Shown: one piece after another, positions 1 to 7,023 of the stretch
Layout: each line of letters starts with the position of its first letter
Numbering within the stretch: the first letter of the stretch is position 1
Assembly (NCBI GenBank): GCA_964415045.1
Contig: CAYPZL010000216.1
Coordinates: 1-8,574, forward strand
Length of the DNA: 8,574 bases
Source: CAYPZL01 sp964415045
GTDB taxonomy: Bacteria > Planctomycetota > Phycisphaerae > Sedimentisphaerales > Anaerobacaceae
Reading direction: 5' to 3'
Made by a program: the position numbers and the translations under genes
The notes under the pieces: generated by a model
What the model saw: the letters and a program-made list of their open reading frames with translations, nothing else
Databases searched by the model: none
What the model was told of the DNA's origin: nothing

Positions 1-53
1 CCAACGATTTCCTTGAAGAATATAAGCCTAATCTCCATTTTGCAAAACTCTAC

Positions 54-66
54 ATATTAACTATTG
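54..66 (+). repeat. Left 13-bp inverted repeat of the transposase unit
   Basis: The sequence atattaactattg is the exact reverse complement of 1056-1068. It overlaps the last four codons and the TAA stop of the transposase gene, so the end of the protein is encoded inside the repeat. Confidence 0.75.
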
Positions 67-1022
67 GCGAGTTTACGTCGCACGCGTTCGATGTCCCGGT
101 TGATACGTCGATCCCGGTTTGCCTGGCGTCTGACACGGTGGCAGGCCATGGTAATAGCCGCCCCGGAGACGTCGCCGAAATACCGGCCGAGATCCTGACA
201 GGTCCAGGCGCTCAGTTCCCGGGCCAGCAGGATTGCCATGTCACGCTCATGGTTGCGTTTTCGTCCGCTTTTTACAATGTCACTTGCAGAGGTTTTGCTT
301 TGCCGGGCAACTTCGGCGACGATGTCCGCCGGCTGCGGACGGGGCCGCAATTGCTTCAGCTCCGGGATTTCAGCATCGCCGTCTCGTCCCGCGAGAAAGA
401 CGTGCTTTACCCACCCAACGAAATCTCCCGGTCCCAGGACCGCGCCGGCCACCACGTCGTTCAAAGGGTCCGGCGTATCGGCCTGCGACAGGTAGTCGGC
501 ATAGCGTCGTCGGGCCACGGTTGCGCCGCGTCCAAAACCGCCGAGAATACGGTTGACCTCGAGCCACGCCGGGGGCGCGGATCGTTCTACGAAGTAACGA
601 CAACTGCTCCAGGGGTAATCCCACGCGCGAGAACAGACGCCCGCCTCCACGGGATTGCGATGGACGTAACGCGACAGCGATTCGAGGTAGACCCCGGCGT
701 CTATGAGTATGGCTTTGAAGCGGCCCTGGAAGAGGTGTCCGGCGCAGCCGTGACGACGATTGTGGTAGGCGGCGTAGCTGACGTTGAGCCATTGCATGGC
801 GCGGCTGAGATTGGCCTCGGGCGTCTCAACGATCAGATGATAGTGATTGTCCATCAGGCAGTAGCCGTGAATCAGCACGCCGTACTGTGTCGCCATCCGG
901 CCCAGGCTCGACAGGAATCGCTCTTTGTCCCGGCGGTCGCGAACGATGGGTTCCTGTCGATGACCCCGGTTCATCACGTGATAGAATGCGCCCGGATATT
1001 CGATACGCAACGGTCTGGCCAT
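57..1022 (-). CDS. REP-associated tyrosine transposase (Y1/HUH, IS200-like)
   Basis: This is a 321-residue single-strand DNA transposase of the Y1 HUH superfamily, RAYT-like branch. The N-terminus MARPLRIEYPGAFYHVMNRG is the usual start of this family, so the ATG at 1022 is preferred over the open frame reaching 1058. The HUH metal-binding motif is the H-Y-H in DNHYHL (His60, His62). Candidate nucleophiles are Tyr112 and Tyr119 in the segment YLESLSRYVHRNPVEAG. The Y1 domain covers about residues 8-145. A second domain at about 231-299 resembles the DnaA C-terminal DNA-binding fold (ADIV..VA...KTSASDI...R..R...RD.AI.LAREL...LG..FG..SGAAIT.A..R). The family nicks and joins hairpin-forming DNA, and members act on REP palindromes. 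No clear ribosome binding site precedes the start. The reading frame is intact, so the gene may be functional. Confidence 0.9.
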   Translation of the reverse strand: MARPLRIEYPGAFYHVMNRGHRQEPIVRDRRDKERFLSSLGRMATQYGVLIHGYCLMDNHYHLIVETPEANLSRAMQWLNVSYAAYHNRRHGCAGHLFQGRFKAILIDAGVYLESLSRYVHRNPVEAGVCSRAWDYPWSSCRYFVERSAPPAWLEVNRILGGFGRGATVARRRYADYLSQADTPDPLNDVVAGAVLGPGDFVGWVKHVFLAGRDGDAEIPELKQLRPRPQPADIVAEVARQSKTSASDIVKSGRKRNHERDMAILLARELSAWTCQDLGRYFGDVSGAAITMACHRVRRQANRDRRINRDIERVRRKLANS

Positions 1023-1055
1023 GGCTGAAGTATACAAGATTCGGACCCGCTGTGT

Positions 1056-1068
1056 CAATAGTTAATAT
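1056..1068 (+). repeat. Right 13-bp inverted repeat of the transposase unit
   Basis: The sequence caatagttaatat is the exact reverse complement of 54-66. It lies 33 bp upstream of the transposase start codon and 10 bp before the GC-rich palindrome at 1079-1093. Confidence 0.75.
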
Positions 1069-1078
1069 TTAAGATGTG

Positions 1079-1093
1079 ACCCCGAATCGGGGT
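1079..1093. repeat. REP-like GC-rich palindrome
   Basis: A near-perfect palindrome, accccga-a-tcggggt, has seven paired bases on each side of one central base. It sits just outside the right inverted repeat of the transposase unit. RAYT proteins recognise short GC-rich palindromes of this kind, so it may be the substrate hairpin. No matching palindrome was found beside the left repeat within the 53 bases available. Confidence 0.5.
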
Positions 1094-1119
1094 TGACAGG
1101 GTCTCTTGAAGCTTATAGA
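1093..1119 (+). promoter_or_regulatory. Possible promoter for the DUF2007-like gene
   Basis: A consensus TTGACA -35 box lies at 1093-1098 and a TATAGA -10-like box at 1114-1119. The 15-bp spacer is shorter than the optimal 17, which weakens the call. The -35 box abuts the end of the palindrome at 1079-1093, so it reads outward from the transposase unit. The predicted leader to the start codon at 1224 would be about 100 nt. The rest of 1069-1223 contains an orphan AAGGAGG at 1160-1166 with no start codon at a usable distance. Confidence 0.35.
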
Positions 1120-1223
1120 AAGAAGGTTCGTGGTTGTTGGAGTGGGGGTCGGGTGACGGAAGGAGGATCACAGGGCGAAGGTTCGGGTGTGTCCATGTGC
1201 TTTCGTAGTGGAGGTGTCGGTTT

Positions 1224-1631
1224 ATGGCCGAGCTCGTGACGGTGTACCGAGCGCTGGCGGGCGACGTGCCCCGGGTCGTGGGATACTTGCGGAGTCGCAA
1301 TCTGGATGCGGTCGTTCTCGATGACGCGGGCAAGATGGCGGCCTACCGCCATGAAGTTCAGGAGGTGCGGATCGCCGTGCCCGAGACGCAGCAGGACATG
1401 GCCCGCGCCGTACTGGTGGAGATGGATAAGCAGGACGAAGCCCGGCTGTCGGCGACGGTGAAGACGGCCCGCGGCGTGATGCTGCTCATCACTCTCGCTC
1501 TGGCGCTCGTCGGCGTCGTCGGCTTGCTCGACCCGGGCGGAAAGTGGTTTGTCGGGGTCTGGATTATCCTGACCGCCGCTGTGGCGGTTGCGTTGATCCG
1601 CCGCGCCTGGCGCAAGACCCCAAAGACCTGA
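1224..1631 (+). CDS. DUF2007-like small membrane protein
   Basis: This 135-residue protein has two parts. Residues 1-70 resemble the DUF2007 'putative prokaryotic signal transducing protein' fold: a start of the type VTVYRALAGDVPRVVGYLRSR, a variable middle, and the ending IAVPETQQDMARAVLVEMD, which matches the usual 'V...D...A..LL' close. Residues 84-102 and about 106-125 are two hydrophobic helices separated by a short DPGGK turn, followed by a basic tail (RRAWRKTPKT). The domain would sit on the cytoplasmic face under the positive-inside rule. The ATG at 1224 is supported by GGAGG at 1210-1214 with a 9-nt spacing. The ligand and partner of DUF2007 proteins are unknown, so no function is proposed. 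The gene faces the propeller gene convergently and does not appear to share an operon with anything here. Confidence 0.75.
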   Translation: MAELVTVYRALAGDVPRVVGYLRSRNLDAVVLDDAGKMAAYRHEVQEVRIAVPETQQDMARAVLVEMDKQDEARLSATVKTARGVMLLITLALALVGVVGLLDPGGKWFVGVWIILTAAVAVALIRRAWRKTPKT

Positions 1632-1930
1632 CCGTCGCGTCCCGGGTCCTTCCTGCCGTTGTGACAAGCTCGAATGGACAGGACAAGAGGTACATCTACG
1701 GCGATCCGTTCACCAATCCGCTCCAGGCGTGGGAGGCGCCCGATTTTGTCCACTTCTCTCACATCTCCGTGGCTACGCCGAACGGCGCGGGCTCGTGAAG
1801 CAGTGCGGGCAGTGACCCTGGGGACACCGGGCGCCACGAGCAAAATCAAAGATCAAGATGGCGGAATCCCGGCTTGCCGGGATGACTTCCTCAATTTTGC
1901 ATTTTGCCCTTTACATTTTGCTTTATCTAC
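1632..1930. other. Convergent intergenic stretch without a recognisable gene
   Basis: This region lies between the 3' ends of two convergent genes. Short open frames exist in it, but none has a good ribosome binding site or a recognisable domain. The right half contains the hairpin at 1866-1883 and three copies of ATTTTGC at 1894-1900, 1901-1907 and 1915-1921. The last 40 bases are clearly more AT-rich than the flanking genes. Confidence 0.6.
1866..1883. terminator. Possible bidirectional terminator hairpin
   Basis: An 8-bp perfect GC-rich stem (atcccggc / gccgggat) with a 2-base loop (or a 7-bp stem with a CTTG loop) lies between two convergent genes. It is about 235 bp after the DUF2007-like stop and 47 bp after the propeller stop. 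Neither side has an immediate clean T-tract: tcaatttt follows on the plus strand and a loose T-rich run on the minus strand. It may therefore be a weak terminator or simply a palindromic repeat. Confidence 0.35.
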
Positions 1931-4900
1931 TTACCGGGCGGGTCGGAGGTAGTTCGGGTCTTCCGGTTGGTCCCAGGCCACGCGGGCAGGCTCATCAATG
2001 ATCGGCGGCAAGGGGCGAGTTCCTTCCTCCCCGAGGCAGAGCACGCGTCCGTCCGCGGTCGTCAGGTACAGGCGTCCCTGGGCGGCGGCCATGCCGTCAA
2101 AAGCCGGGATCGTATCGAGGGCGTAGCGCGCGAGCAGGCTGCCGTCGGTTTTGGCCAGGGCCCAGAGCTGTCCGCCGTGCCGCCCGGCGAGGGCTTCGGC
2201 CTGGCGGGCCAGTCTGGCCTGGATGGCAGGGTCGTCCGGATGATAGAAAGCCTCTCGTTCGTCGATGTAGTCCGGCGGGCCCGCGACGAAGAGGGTCTCG
2301 CCTGCCACCGCCATCGCTCGAGCGATGACGGCCGGCTGGTCCCGCGTCCACGCGAACTGGGCCGCGGTCAGGTAGGAGGTCGGAAAGAAATGACGCACCT
2401 TCCAGTCGGAGGCGTTGGCGTTCTTCTTATTCGAGCGCGAGTTGATCTGCCGGTTGGCCTTTCCAATGTTCGCGATGGCCTCTTGCGTCACAGACTTGTC
2501 CGAGGCGAAGAGCTGATACTCGAGCACGGAGGCGTTGACCATGAACTCGGGCTTGCGGCCGAATCCGTACACGCGTGCATCGTCGAAACACAGGATGCGG
2601 CCGGCGGGAAGGAGCCTCCCGGCTTTGAACCAGCCGCCGTAACCGCCGGTCACGCGGCGCCCGTAGTTCCAGTAGGAACGAAAGAAGTACGAGTCGTCCA
2701 GGAAGCCGGTCTGGCAGAACAAATGAAAGTCCTCCGGCGTCTGCTCTTCGACGTTCTTCAGGCCGATCTCGTGACGTTGGCCCTCGAAGTCGATCTTCTG
2801 CGAGCGCATCCAGAGGTGCCGGCCGTCACAGGAGAGAATGTCGGAGAGGGCCACAGGCATATTGTTGCCCTGCGTCTTCTTGAGGTAGGTCAGTTGCATA
2901 TCCTCTCCGCTGACGGGATCGATGTCGTCCATGACGGTTTCGCCGAGGAGCCGTCCCGTGAAGGGGTCGAGGCGGAGGAAATGGATACCGCCTTCGAGGT
3001 ACATGTTGCGTCCGGCGGTGCAGTAGAGCACACCGTCGTGGACCAGGACGCTGCCGTGAACGGGCCAGGCCGATTCGAGCTGCTCCCAGGCCATCATCCG
3101 TTGATCGACCGGCGCCGCACGGAAACGCCAGGCGAGGGCCCCGTCTTTCGCACGCAGGGCGTAGACGTACCCGTCGGCCGACCCGAACAAAACGAGGCCC
3201 CGGTAGTACGTGGGGGGCGAGTCGATCCGCCCGCCGGTCGTATACGTCCAGAGCCGATGGCCCGAGGCGGCATCGAGCGTGTGCAGCGTGTGGGTGTCGA
3301 TGGCAGCGACGAAGAGTCTTTCCCCGACGATCGTCGGAGCACTGAGCCGGTCGTTCAACTCGGCCTGCCAGGCCTGCTTGAGGGTTGTCGAGACGGACGC
3401 CGGGGTCATGCCGCTGCGACCCTCGTCATGTCGGTAGGTGGGCCAGTCGTCGTCACCGGGGACGGGCCCGACGACCCGGGCGTAGGCCGGACCCCGTGTC
3501 AGACGGGCCTCGCCTGCGAGTTCCGCCGCCGTCGGTTGCGGAACCGCCCGGGAGGTCAACGCGTTGAAGCCCATGAGCTTGGCCTCTAATTGGCAACCGC
3601 AGGAGTGCATCGGTGCGTAGGTCATCCCGTTGCAGGGCATCACGCCATAAATGCAGCCCCCGCGGACCCAATGATTCGGTTTCCACCGCTCCGTCTCCAG
3701 ATCGATGTACTCGGTGCCGTTGCGCGCCGAGAGCAGGTATTTCCCGGTCGCCTTGGAGGGGTAGCAGCGATGATGGAACCAGTGTACCTCCACGTCGGGA
3801 GGAAACTCCCGCTTCTGTTGGCCGGTGAAGGGATCGTAGGCGGTGAAGACCCCGTCACTCTGGCTGCTCGCGATCGACCCGGTCCAGACCAGGCCGTTCA
3901 CGACGAAGAGGTCCTTGAGGGACTGGTGGCCGCTGGGTTTGTGCTTTTGCTCCCAGAGCTTCTTTCCGTTGTGCAGGGACCAGCCCGACATCTTCCCGTT
4001 GTTGCCCGCGAAAAGGACCACGTTTTCGTAGATCAACACGCGCGGACCAGTGTTGGTATGTACCGGTATGGCGATGGGAGCCGGTGCGCTTTCCCACAGG
4101 GTAGCGCCGCGGCCGGATGCCAGGCAGACGAGCTTCGCGCCGTCGTGAAAGACGACGTGCATCGCGTCGGCCGCCAGAGAGCAGGGGGCCACCGGGGATC
4201 CGATTTCCCAGAGCTTGTCGCCGGAAGCGGCGTCATAGGCCCGGATCCTGCGCGAGTTGCCCTGCCAGCCCCAGTTGGGGTTGGCGTGCCGGGTGTTTTC
4301 CCAGACGTAGGTGGCGTTGCGGCGGTAGTCGGGCAAGCGGGACGCCGACGTGTCCGCCACCGTTAGCAATGTCCCCTCGCAAAGCACGATCTCCCGGGTA
4401 TGCTCGCTGCCCTCGTAGGTCCGCACGGTGGCGCCGGTTGCCGCGTCGAGGGCCGTTGCCGGTGCGTCGATGCCGAGTGTGACGTACACGCGATCGCCCT
4501 GGGCGACGAGGCGCCGCAGAAGGTGGGCCGGGCCGCTCTTGAGTGGATATTGGTGCGTGTTCCACCGTTCGATTCGGCGCTTCCAGAGGATGGTTCCGTT
4601 AAAGGCGTCGCGGGCGACGAGCCGCCACCGGGCCGGAAGCTGGATGGAGGCGGTGGAGCCCTCGTCGAGGATGTAGAACAATCGGCCCCGGGCCGAGACC
4701 AGGGACGTCATGCTGGCCATGTGGTCGTGGTGACGGGCCCAGCGCGGGTTGCCCACCCACTGCAAGCGCGTCGGCGGGCCGACCAGCGAGTCGTTGGCCA
4801 CCGGGTTGCCGTCGGGCCCGTGCAGGTAATGCGTCCATTCGTCCATCTCCTCGGGCCAGGGCTTGGTGGTCGTGCGCAGCGTGTCGCCCTCGACGATGCA

Positions 4901-5320
4901 GGCCACGCCGTGGGGTGCCAGGACCCGCATGAGCTCGGACATCGGGACGTCGGCCTTGCTTTCGACGGCGACCAGGTTCGCAAGGTTGTCCACGTACGGA
5001 AGCGCGTCGCCCGTCCAGTGGTCCACGGAGACAGGGCCGTACAGGCCGCGCGACGTGACGTAGCGGCGCGCCTCGGTGACATCGGCGCCGTCTCTATCCA
5101 GGGCGTGAACGATGTACGCATCGCCGGCCCGCAGCGCCGCGGTGACCTTTCCGTCGCCGCAGCCGACGTGGACGATCAGTCCGCCCTGGACGCCGCAGGT
5201 TTCGAGAATCCGCGCGGCTTGTTGCTCGGGCGGGGCGGATTGGACCGTCGATACGCAGAGAAGCACCGCGAGCATCGCAACGACAGGGAGAGTCAGAGAA
5301 AGGCTGGGTTTCGAACGCAT
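1931..5320 (-). CDS. Exported methyltransferase-fold / PQQ-type beta-propeller protein
   Basis: This 1129-residue protein starts at the ATG at 5320, preceded by AAAGGAG with 8-nt spacing; the open frame reaching 5365 is rejected. Residues 1-29 form a signal peptide (MRSKPSLSLTLPVVAMLAVL, then a cut near TVQSA-PP). Residues about 45-145 look like a class I SAM-dependent methyltransferase: motif I VGCGDGK (52-58), an acidic loop ALDRD (73-77), GDALPYVDNLANLVAVE (104-120) and LMRVLAPHGVACIV (130-143). Conserved linkers WTHYLHGPDGNPV and NPRWARHHDHMAS follow. A first propeller with PQQ-like blades (for example RLFYILDEGS, DAFNGTILWKR, DAASGDKLWE) occupies about 210-560. A second begins with DDWPTYRHDEGRSGM (623-637) and runs to about 1100 (DAASGHRLWTY, GSADGYVYALRAKDGALAWRF). 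A four-cysteine patch (556, 563, 574, 576) lies between them. Enzymatic activity, and whether SAM is ever available outside the cytoplasm, are unknown. The length and architecture match a family I associate with planctomycetes. Confidence 0.85.
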   Translation of the reverse strand: MRSKPSLSLTLPVVAMLAVLLCVSTVQSAPPEQQAARILETCGVQGGLIVHVGCGDGKVTAALRAGDAYIVHALDRDGADVTEARRYVTSRGLYGPVSVDHWTGDALPYVDNLANLVAVESKADVPMSELMRVLAPHGVACIVEGDTLRTTTKPWPEEMDEWTHYLHGPDGNPVANDSLVGPPTRLQWVGNPRWARHHDHMASMTSLVSARGRLFYILDEGSTASIQLPARWRLVARDAFNGTILWKRRIERWNTHQYPLKSGPAHLLRRLVAQGDRVYVTLGIDAPATALDAATGATVRTYEGSEHTREIVLCEGTLLTVADTSASRLPDYRRNATYVWENTRHANPNWGWQGNSRRIRAYDAASGDKLWEIGSPVAPCSLAADAMHVVFHDGAKLVCLASGRGATLWESAPAPIAIPVHTNTGPRVLIYENVVLFAGNNGKMSGWSLHNGKKLWEQKHKPSGHQSLKDLFVVNGLVWTGSIASSQSDGVFTAYDPFTGQQKREFPPDVEVHWFHHRCYPSKATGKYLLSARNGTEYIDLETERWKPNHWVRGGCIYGVMPCNGMTYAPMHSCGCQLEAKLMGFNALTSRAVPQPTAAELAGEARLTRGPAYARVVGPVPGDDDWPTYRHDEGRSGMTPASVSTTLKQAWQAELNDRLSAPTIVGERLFVAAIDTHTLHTLDAASGHRLWTYTTGGRIDSPPTYYRGLVLFGSADGYVYALRAKDGALAWRFRAAPVDQRMMAWEQLESAWPVHGSVLVHDGVLYCTAGRNMYLEGGIHFLRLDPFTGRLLGETVMDDIDPVSGEDMQLTYLKKTQGNNMPVALSDILSCDGRHLWMRSQKIDFEGQRHEIGLKNVEEQTPEDFHLFCQTGFLDDSYFFRSYWNYGRRVTGGYGGWFKAGRLLPAGRILCFDDARVYGFGRKPEFMVNASVLEYQLFASDKSVTQEAIANIGKANRQINSRSNKKNANASDWKVRHFFPTSYLTAAQFAWTRDQPAVIARAMAVAGETLFVAGPPDYIDEREAFYHPDDPAIQARLARQAEALAGRHGGQLWALAKTDGSLLARYALDTIPAFDGMAAAQGRLYLTTADGRVLCLGEEGTRPLPPIIDEPARVAWDQPEDPNYLRPAR

Positions 5321-5377
5321 GAGAAGGTCTCCTTTTGCAAAAGGCTCATGTCGATACCGAATCACTGATTGTGCTGC

Positions 5378-5406
5378 ATTTTACCGAAATTGTCTCTCCG
5401 CGACAA
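5378..5406 (-). promoter_or_regulatory. Sigma70-like promoter of the propeller gene
   Basis: On the minus strand TTGTCG (5401-5406) is followed after exactly 17 bp by TAAAAT (5378-5383), which is five of six matches to the -10 consensus. The predicted start is near 5371, giving a leader of about 50 nt that contains the strong ribosome binding site at 5329-5335. A consensus TTGACA lies further upstream at 5424-5429 but has no good -10 partner. The 130-bp gap to the sulfatase stop shows no clear terminator, so read-through from the sulfatase gene is also possible. Confidence 0.5.
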
Positions 5407-5450
5407 CGGGCGGCCCGATTGCCTGTCAAGACCGCTTCACTTCATTCTTT

Positions 5451-6950
5451 TCACGCTTGCAGCGGATCGGTCGTGTCTTTGAGTTCCTGGCGCAACCGAG
5501 AGAGCCGCCGCTTCAGGGTCGCGACCGCTTCTTTGTATTCGGGATCGTCGTACCGGTTTACCCGTTCGTGGGGATCGGTTTGCAGATCGTACAGTTCCCA
5601 GCATTCATTGGGCTTTCGTCCCATGCGAACGAGGCCATAATAGTAAATCAGCTTGTAGCGTTGCGTGCGAATCCCGTAGTGGCTGGGCCGCTCCTTGGAG
5701 TGCGTCCAGTAGTGATAGTACATCGCGTCACGCCAATCGCCCGGCGTGCCGCCGGTCAGGTTTCGGCGGAAGCTGCGGCCCTGCATCGTCCCCGGAATCG
5801 CCGCGCCCGCGTAGTCCAAAAACAGCTCGGCGAAATCGACGTTCAGAACGATGTCGTCCACCTTCGTCCCCGGCTTGATCTCGCGCGGATAGCGAATGAG
5901 AAACGGCATCCGCAGCGATTCCTCCAGCATGAACCGCTTGTCGAACAGGTTGTGCTCGCCTAAGAAATAGCCCTGGTCGGCGGTGTAGATCACGACAGTG
6001 TTCTCGGCCTGTCCCGTCTCGTCCAGATAGGCCAGCAGCCGCCCGACGTTGTCGTCGATGCCGGCGACGGTCCGCAGATAGTCCTTCATGAACTTCTGAT
6101 ACGTGGCGCTGCGCACCGCCCGGGCGTCCTTGCCCGTCACGTCGAGCCGGGGAGGGGCGTACCGGCCCGCGTTCTTCTGGTACCGCTGCGCCAATATCTC
6201 CAGGGGCCAGCCCTCGAATCGCTTGCCCCGCGGGCTCTCGGGCCAGAATAAGTCCTCGGGCTCGGGAAGGTCCGTGTCCGCGTACAAACGGCGGTAGCGG
6301 TCGTGACTGTAGAACGGTTCGTGCACCGCCTTGAAGTGACACATCAGCGAGAAGGGTTTGTTGGGGTCGTTTCGGTTCTTCAGCCAATCGAGGGCCAGGT
6401 CGGTGATGACGTCGGTGGAATGTCCCTCGTGTGTCTTGCCGCCGGTCTTCCAGTCGGCTCCGGACTCGAAGAGAATCGGGTCGTGGTACCGGCCCTGGCC
6501 GCGCAGGACGTTGTAGGTGTCGAAGCCGGCGGGCGGCTCTTTGAGATGCCACTTGCCGATGACCGCCGTCTCGTAGCCGGCGGCCTGCAAGCGTTTGGCG
6601 ACGTTGTCGGTCTCCGGTCTCAGCCGGCCCGACAGCGTTGTGGCCCCGTTGACGTGACTGTACTGGCCCGTCAGGATGCTGGCCCGGCTCGGCACGCAGA
6701 TCGAGTTCGTGCAGAAGCAGTTGCGCAGCAGCGCGCCCTCGGCGGCGATGCGGTCGATGTTCTTTGTCCGCGCGTACCGGCTCAGTCGCAGGCCGTAGCA
6801 GCCGATCGCCTGGCTCGTGTGGTCGTCGGACATGATGAACAGAATGTTCGGCCGCTCCGCGCGCCCCCGTCTTTGTGCCACCGCCGTCGCGCCCAGCAGC
6901 GCCGAGCCGACCGCCGCCCCCGTCATCCGCAAAAACTCTCGTCGTTTCAT
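5451..6950 (-). CDS. Tat-exported sulfatase (formylglycine-dependent, S1 family)
   Basis: This 499-residue sulfatase hydrolyses a sulfate ester, probably on a polysaccharide. The start at 6950 is chosen because it gives a twin-arginine signal (MKRREFLRM, Arg3-Arg4, then a hydrophobic stretch ending ATAVA-Q near 25); a GAGGG precedes it. Active-site elements are complete: Asp42-Asp43 in IMSDDH, the CVPSR motif with Cys85 that becomes formylglycine, Lys133 and His135 in GKWHL, His210 in KAVHEPF, and Asp325-Gln326 in TADQGYFLGEH. The C-terminal subdomain has RTQRYKLI (428-435) and ELYDLQTDPHE. The DQG variant and the FFLGEH-type loop recall the N-acetylglucosamine-6-sulfatase/choline-sulfatase-like S1 subfamilies; the exact substrate cannot be read from sequence. 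Activation needs a formylglycine-generating enzyme or anSME encoded elsewhere. The serial Cys residues near the motif (NCFCTNSICVPSR) are worth noting. Confidence 0.93.
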   Translation of the reverse strand: MKRREFLRMTGAAVGSALLGATAVAQRRGRAERPNILFIMSDDHTSQAIGCYGLRLSRYARTKNIDRIAAEGALLRNCFCTNSICVPSRASILTGQYSHVNGATTLSGRLRPETDNVAKRLQAAGYETAVIGKWHLKEPPAGFDTYNVLRGQGRYHDPILFESGADWKTGGKTHEGHSTDVITDLALDWLKNRNDPNKPFSLMCHFKAVHEPFYSHDRYRRLYADTDLPEPEDLFWPESPRGKRFEGWPLEILAQRYQKNAGRYAPPRLDVTGKDARAVRSATYQKFMKDYLRTVAGIDDNVGRLLAYLDETGQAENTVVIYTADQGYFLGEHNLFDKRFMLEESLRMPFLIRYPREIKPGTKVDDIVLNVDFAELFLDYAGAAIPGTMQGRSFRRNLTGGTPGDWRDAMYYHYWTHSKERPSHYGIRTQRYKLIYYYGLVRMGRKPNECWELYDLQTDPHERVNRYDDPEYKEAVATLKRRLSRLRQELKDTTDPLQA

Positions 6951-6994
6951 GGTGCCCTCGACTTGCGTATCGTTTGTGACGCTCTTGCGCCACA

Positions 6995-7023
6995 AGTATA
7001 GACCGTTCCCTGCCTTGTTGCAA
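6995..7023 (-). promoter_or_regulatory. Sigma70-like promoter of the sulfatase gene
   Basis: On the minus strand TTGCAA (7018-7023) is followed after exactly 17 bp by TATACT (6995-7000), a five-of-six match to the -10 consensus. Transcription would start near 6988, leaving a leader of about 38 nt before the ATG at 6950. The -35 box lies within overlapping CCTTG/CAAGG half-sites (see 7013-7035). Confidence 0.6.

Larger units (their letters stand above)
54..1068 (-). mobile_element. RAYT-type (Y1 transposase) unit bracketed by inverted repeats
   Basis: The transposase gene is enclosed by two copies of a perfect 13-bp AT-rich sequence in inverted orientation, at 54-66 and 1056-1068. The left copy contains the TAA stop codon of the gene. 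IS200/IS605-type elements normally lack terminal inverted repeats, whereas REP-associated tyrosine transposases are often bordered by inverted REP-like sequences. The unit is therefore read as a RAYT domesticated or mobile unit and not a classical insertion sequence. The exact ends are uncertain: the palindrome at 1079-1093 could also belong to it. No target-site duplication is visible, and none is expected for this chemistry. Confidence 0.5.

Noticed and set aside
138..1028. Plus-strand open frame of 296 codons opposite the transposase
   Set aside because: The minus strand encodes an intact HUH transposase with recognisable motifs; the plus-strand product resembles nothing and has no start signals.
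1160..1166. AAGGAGG as the ribosome binding site of a leader peptide
   Set aside because: No ATG, GTG or TTG follows at a usable distance. The nearest ATG (1195) opens only 14 codons in a frame different from the downstream gene.
1544..1798. Possible small gene after the DUF2007-like gene
   Set aside because: Its ATG lies inside the upstream gene in another frame. A shorter version from a GTG at 1661 would be 45 residues with no ribosome binding site or recognised domain.
1904..3589. Long open frame on the plus strand (561 codons) opposite the propeller gene
   Set aside because: It is the antisense shadow of a clearly coding minus-strand gene in GC-rich DNA. It has no ribosome binding site and no recognisable domain, and its composition is the arginine/glycine/valine-rich pattern of antisense frames.
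3593..3655. Haem-binding motif in the propeller protein
   Set aside because: The cysteines are not arranged as CxxCH, so covalent c-type haem attachment is not supported.
4400..5368. Plus-strand open frame of 322 codons opposite the N-terminal part of the propeller gene
   Set aside because: Same reasoning: it mirrors the methyltransferase and first-propeller coding region and shows no family features.
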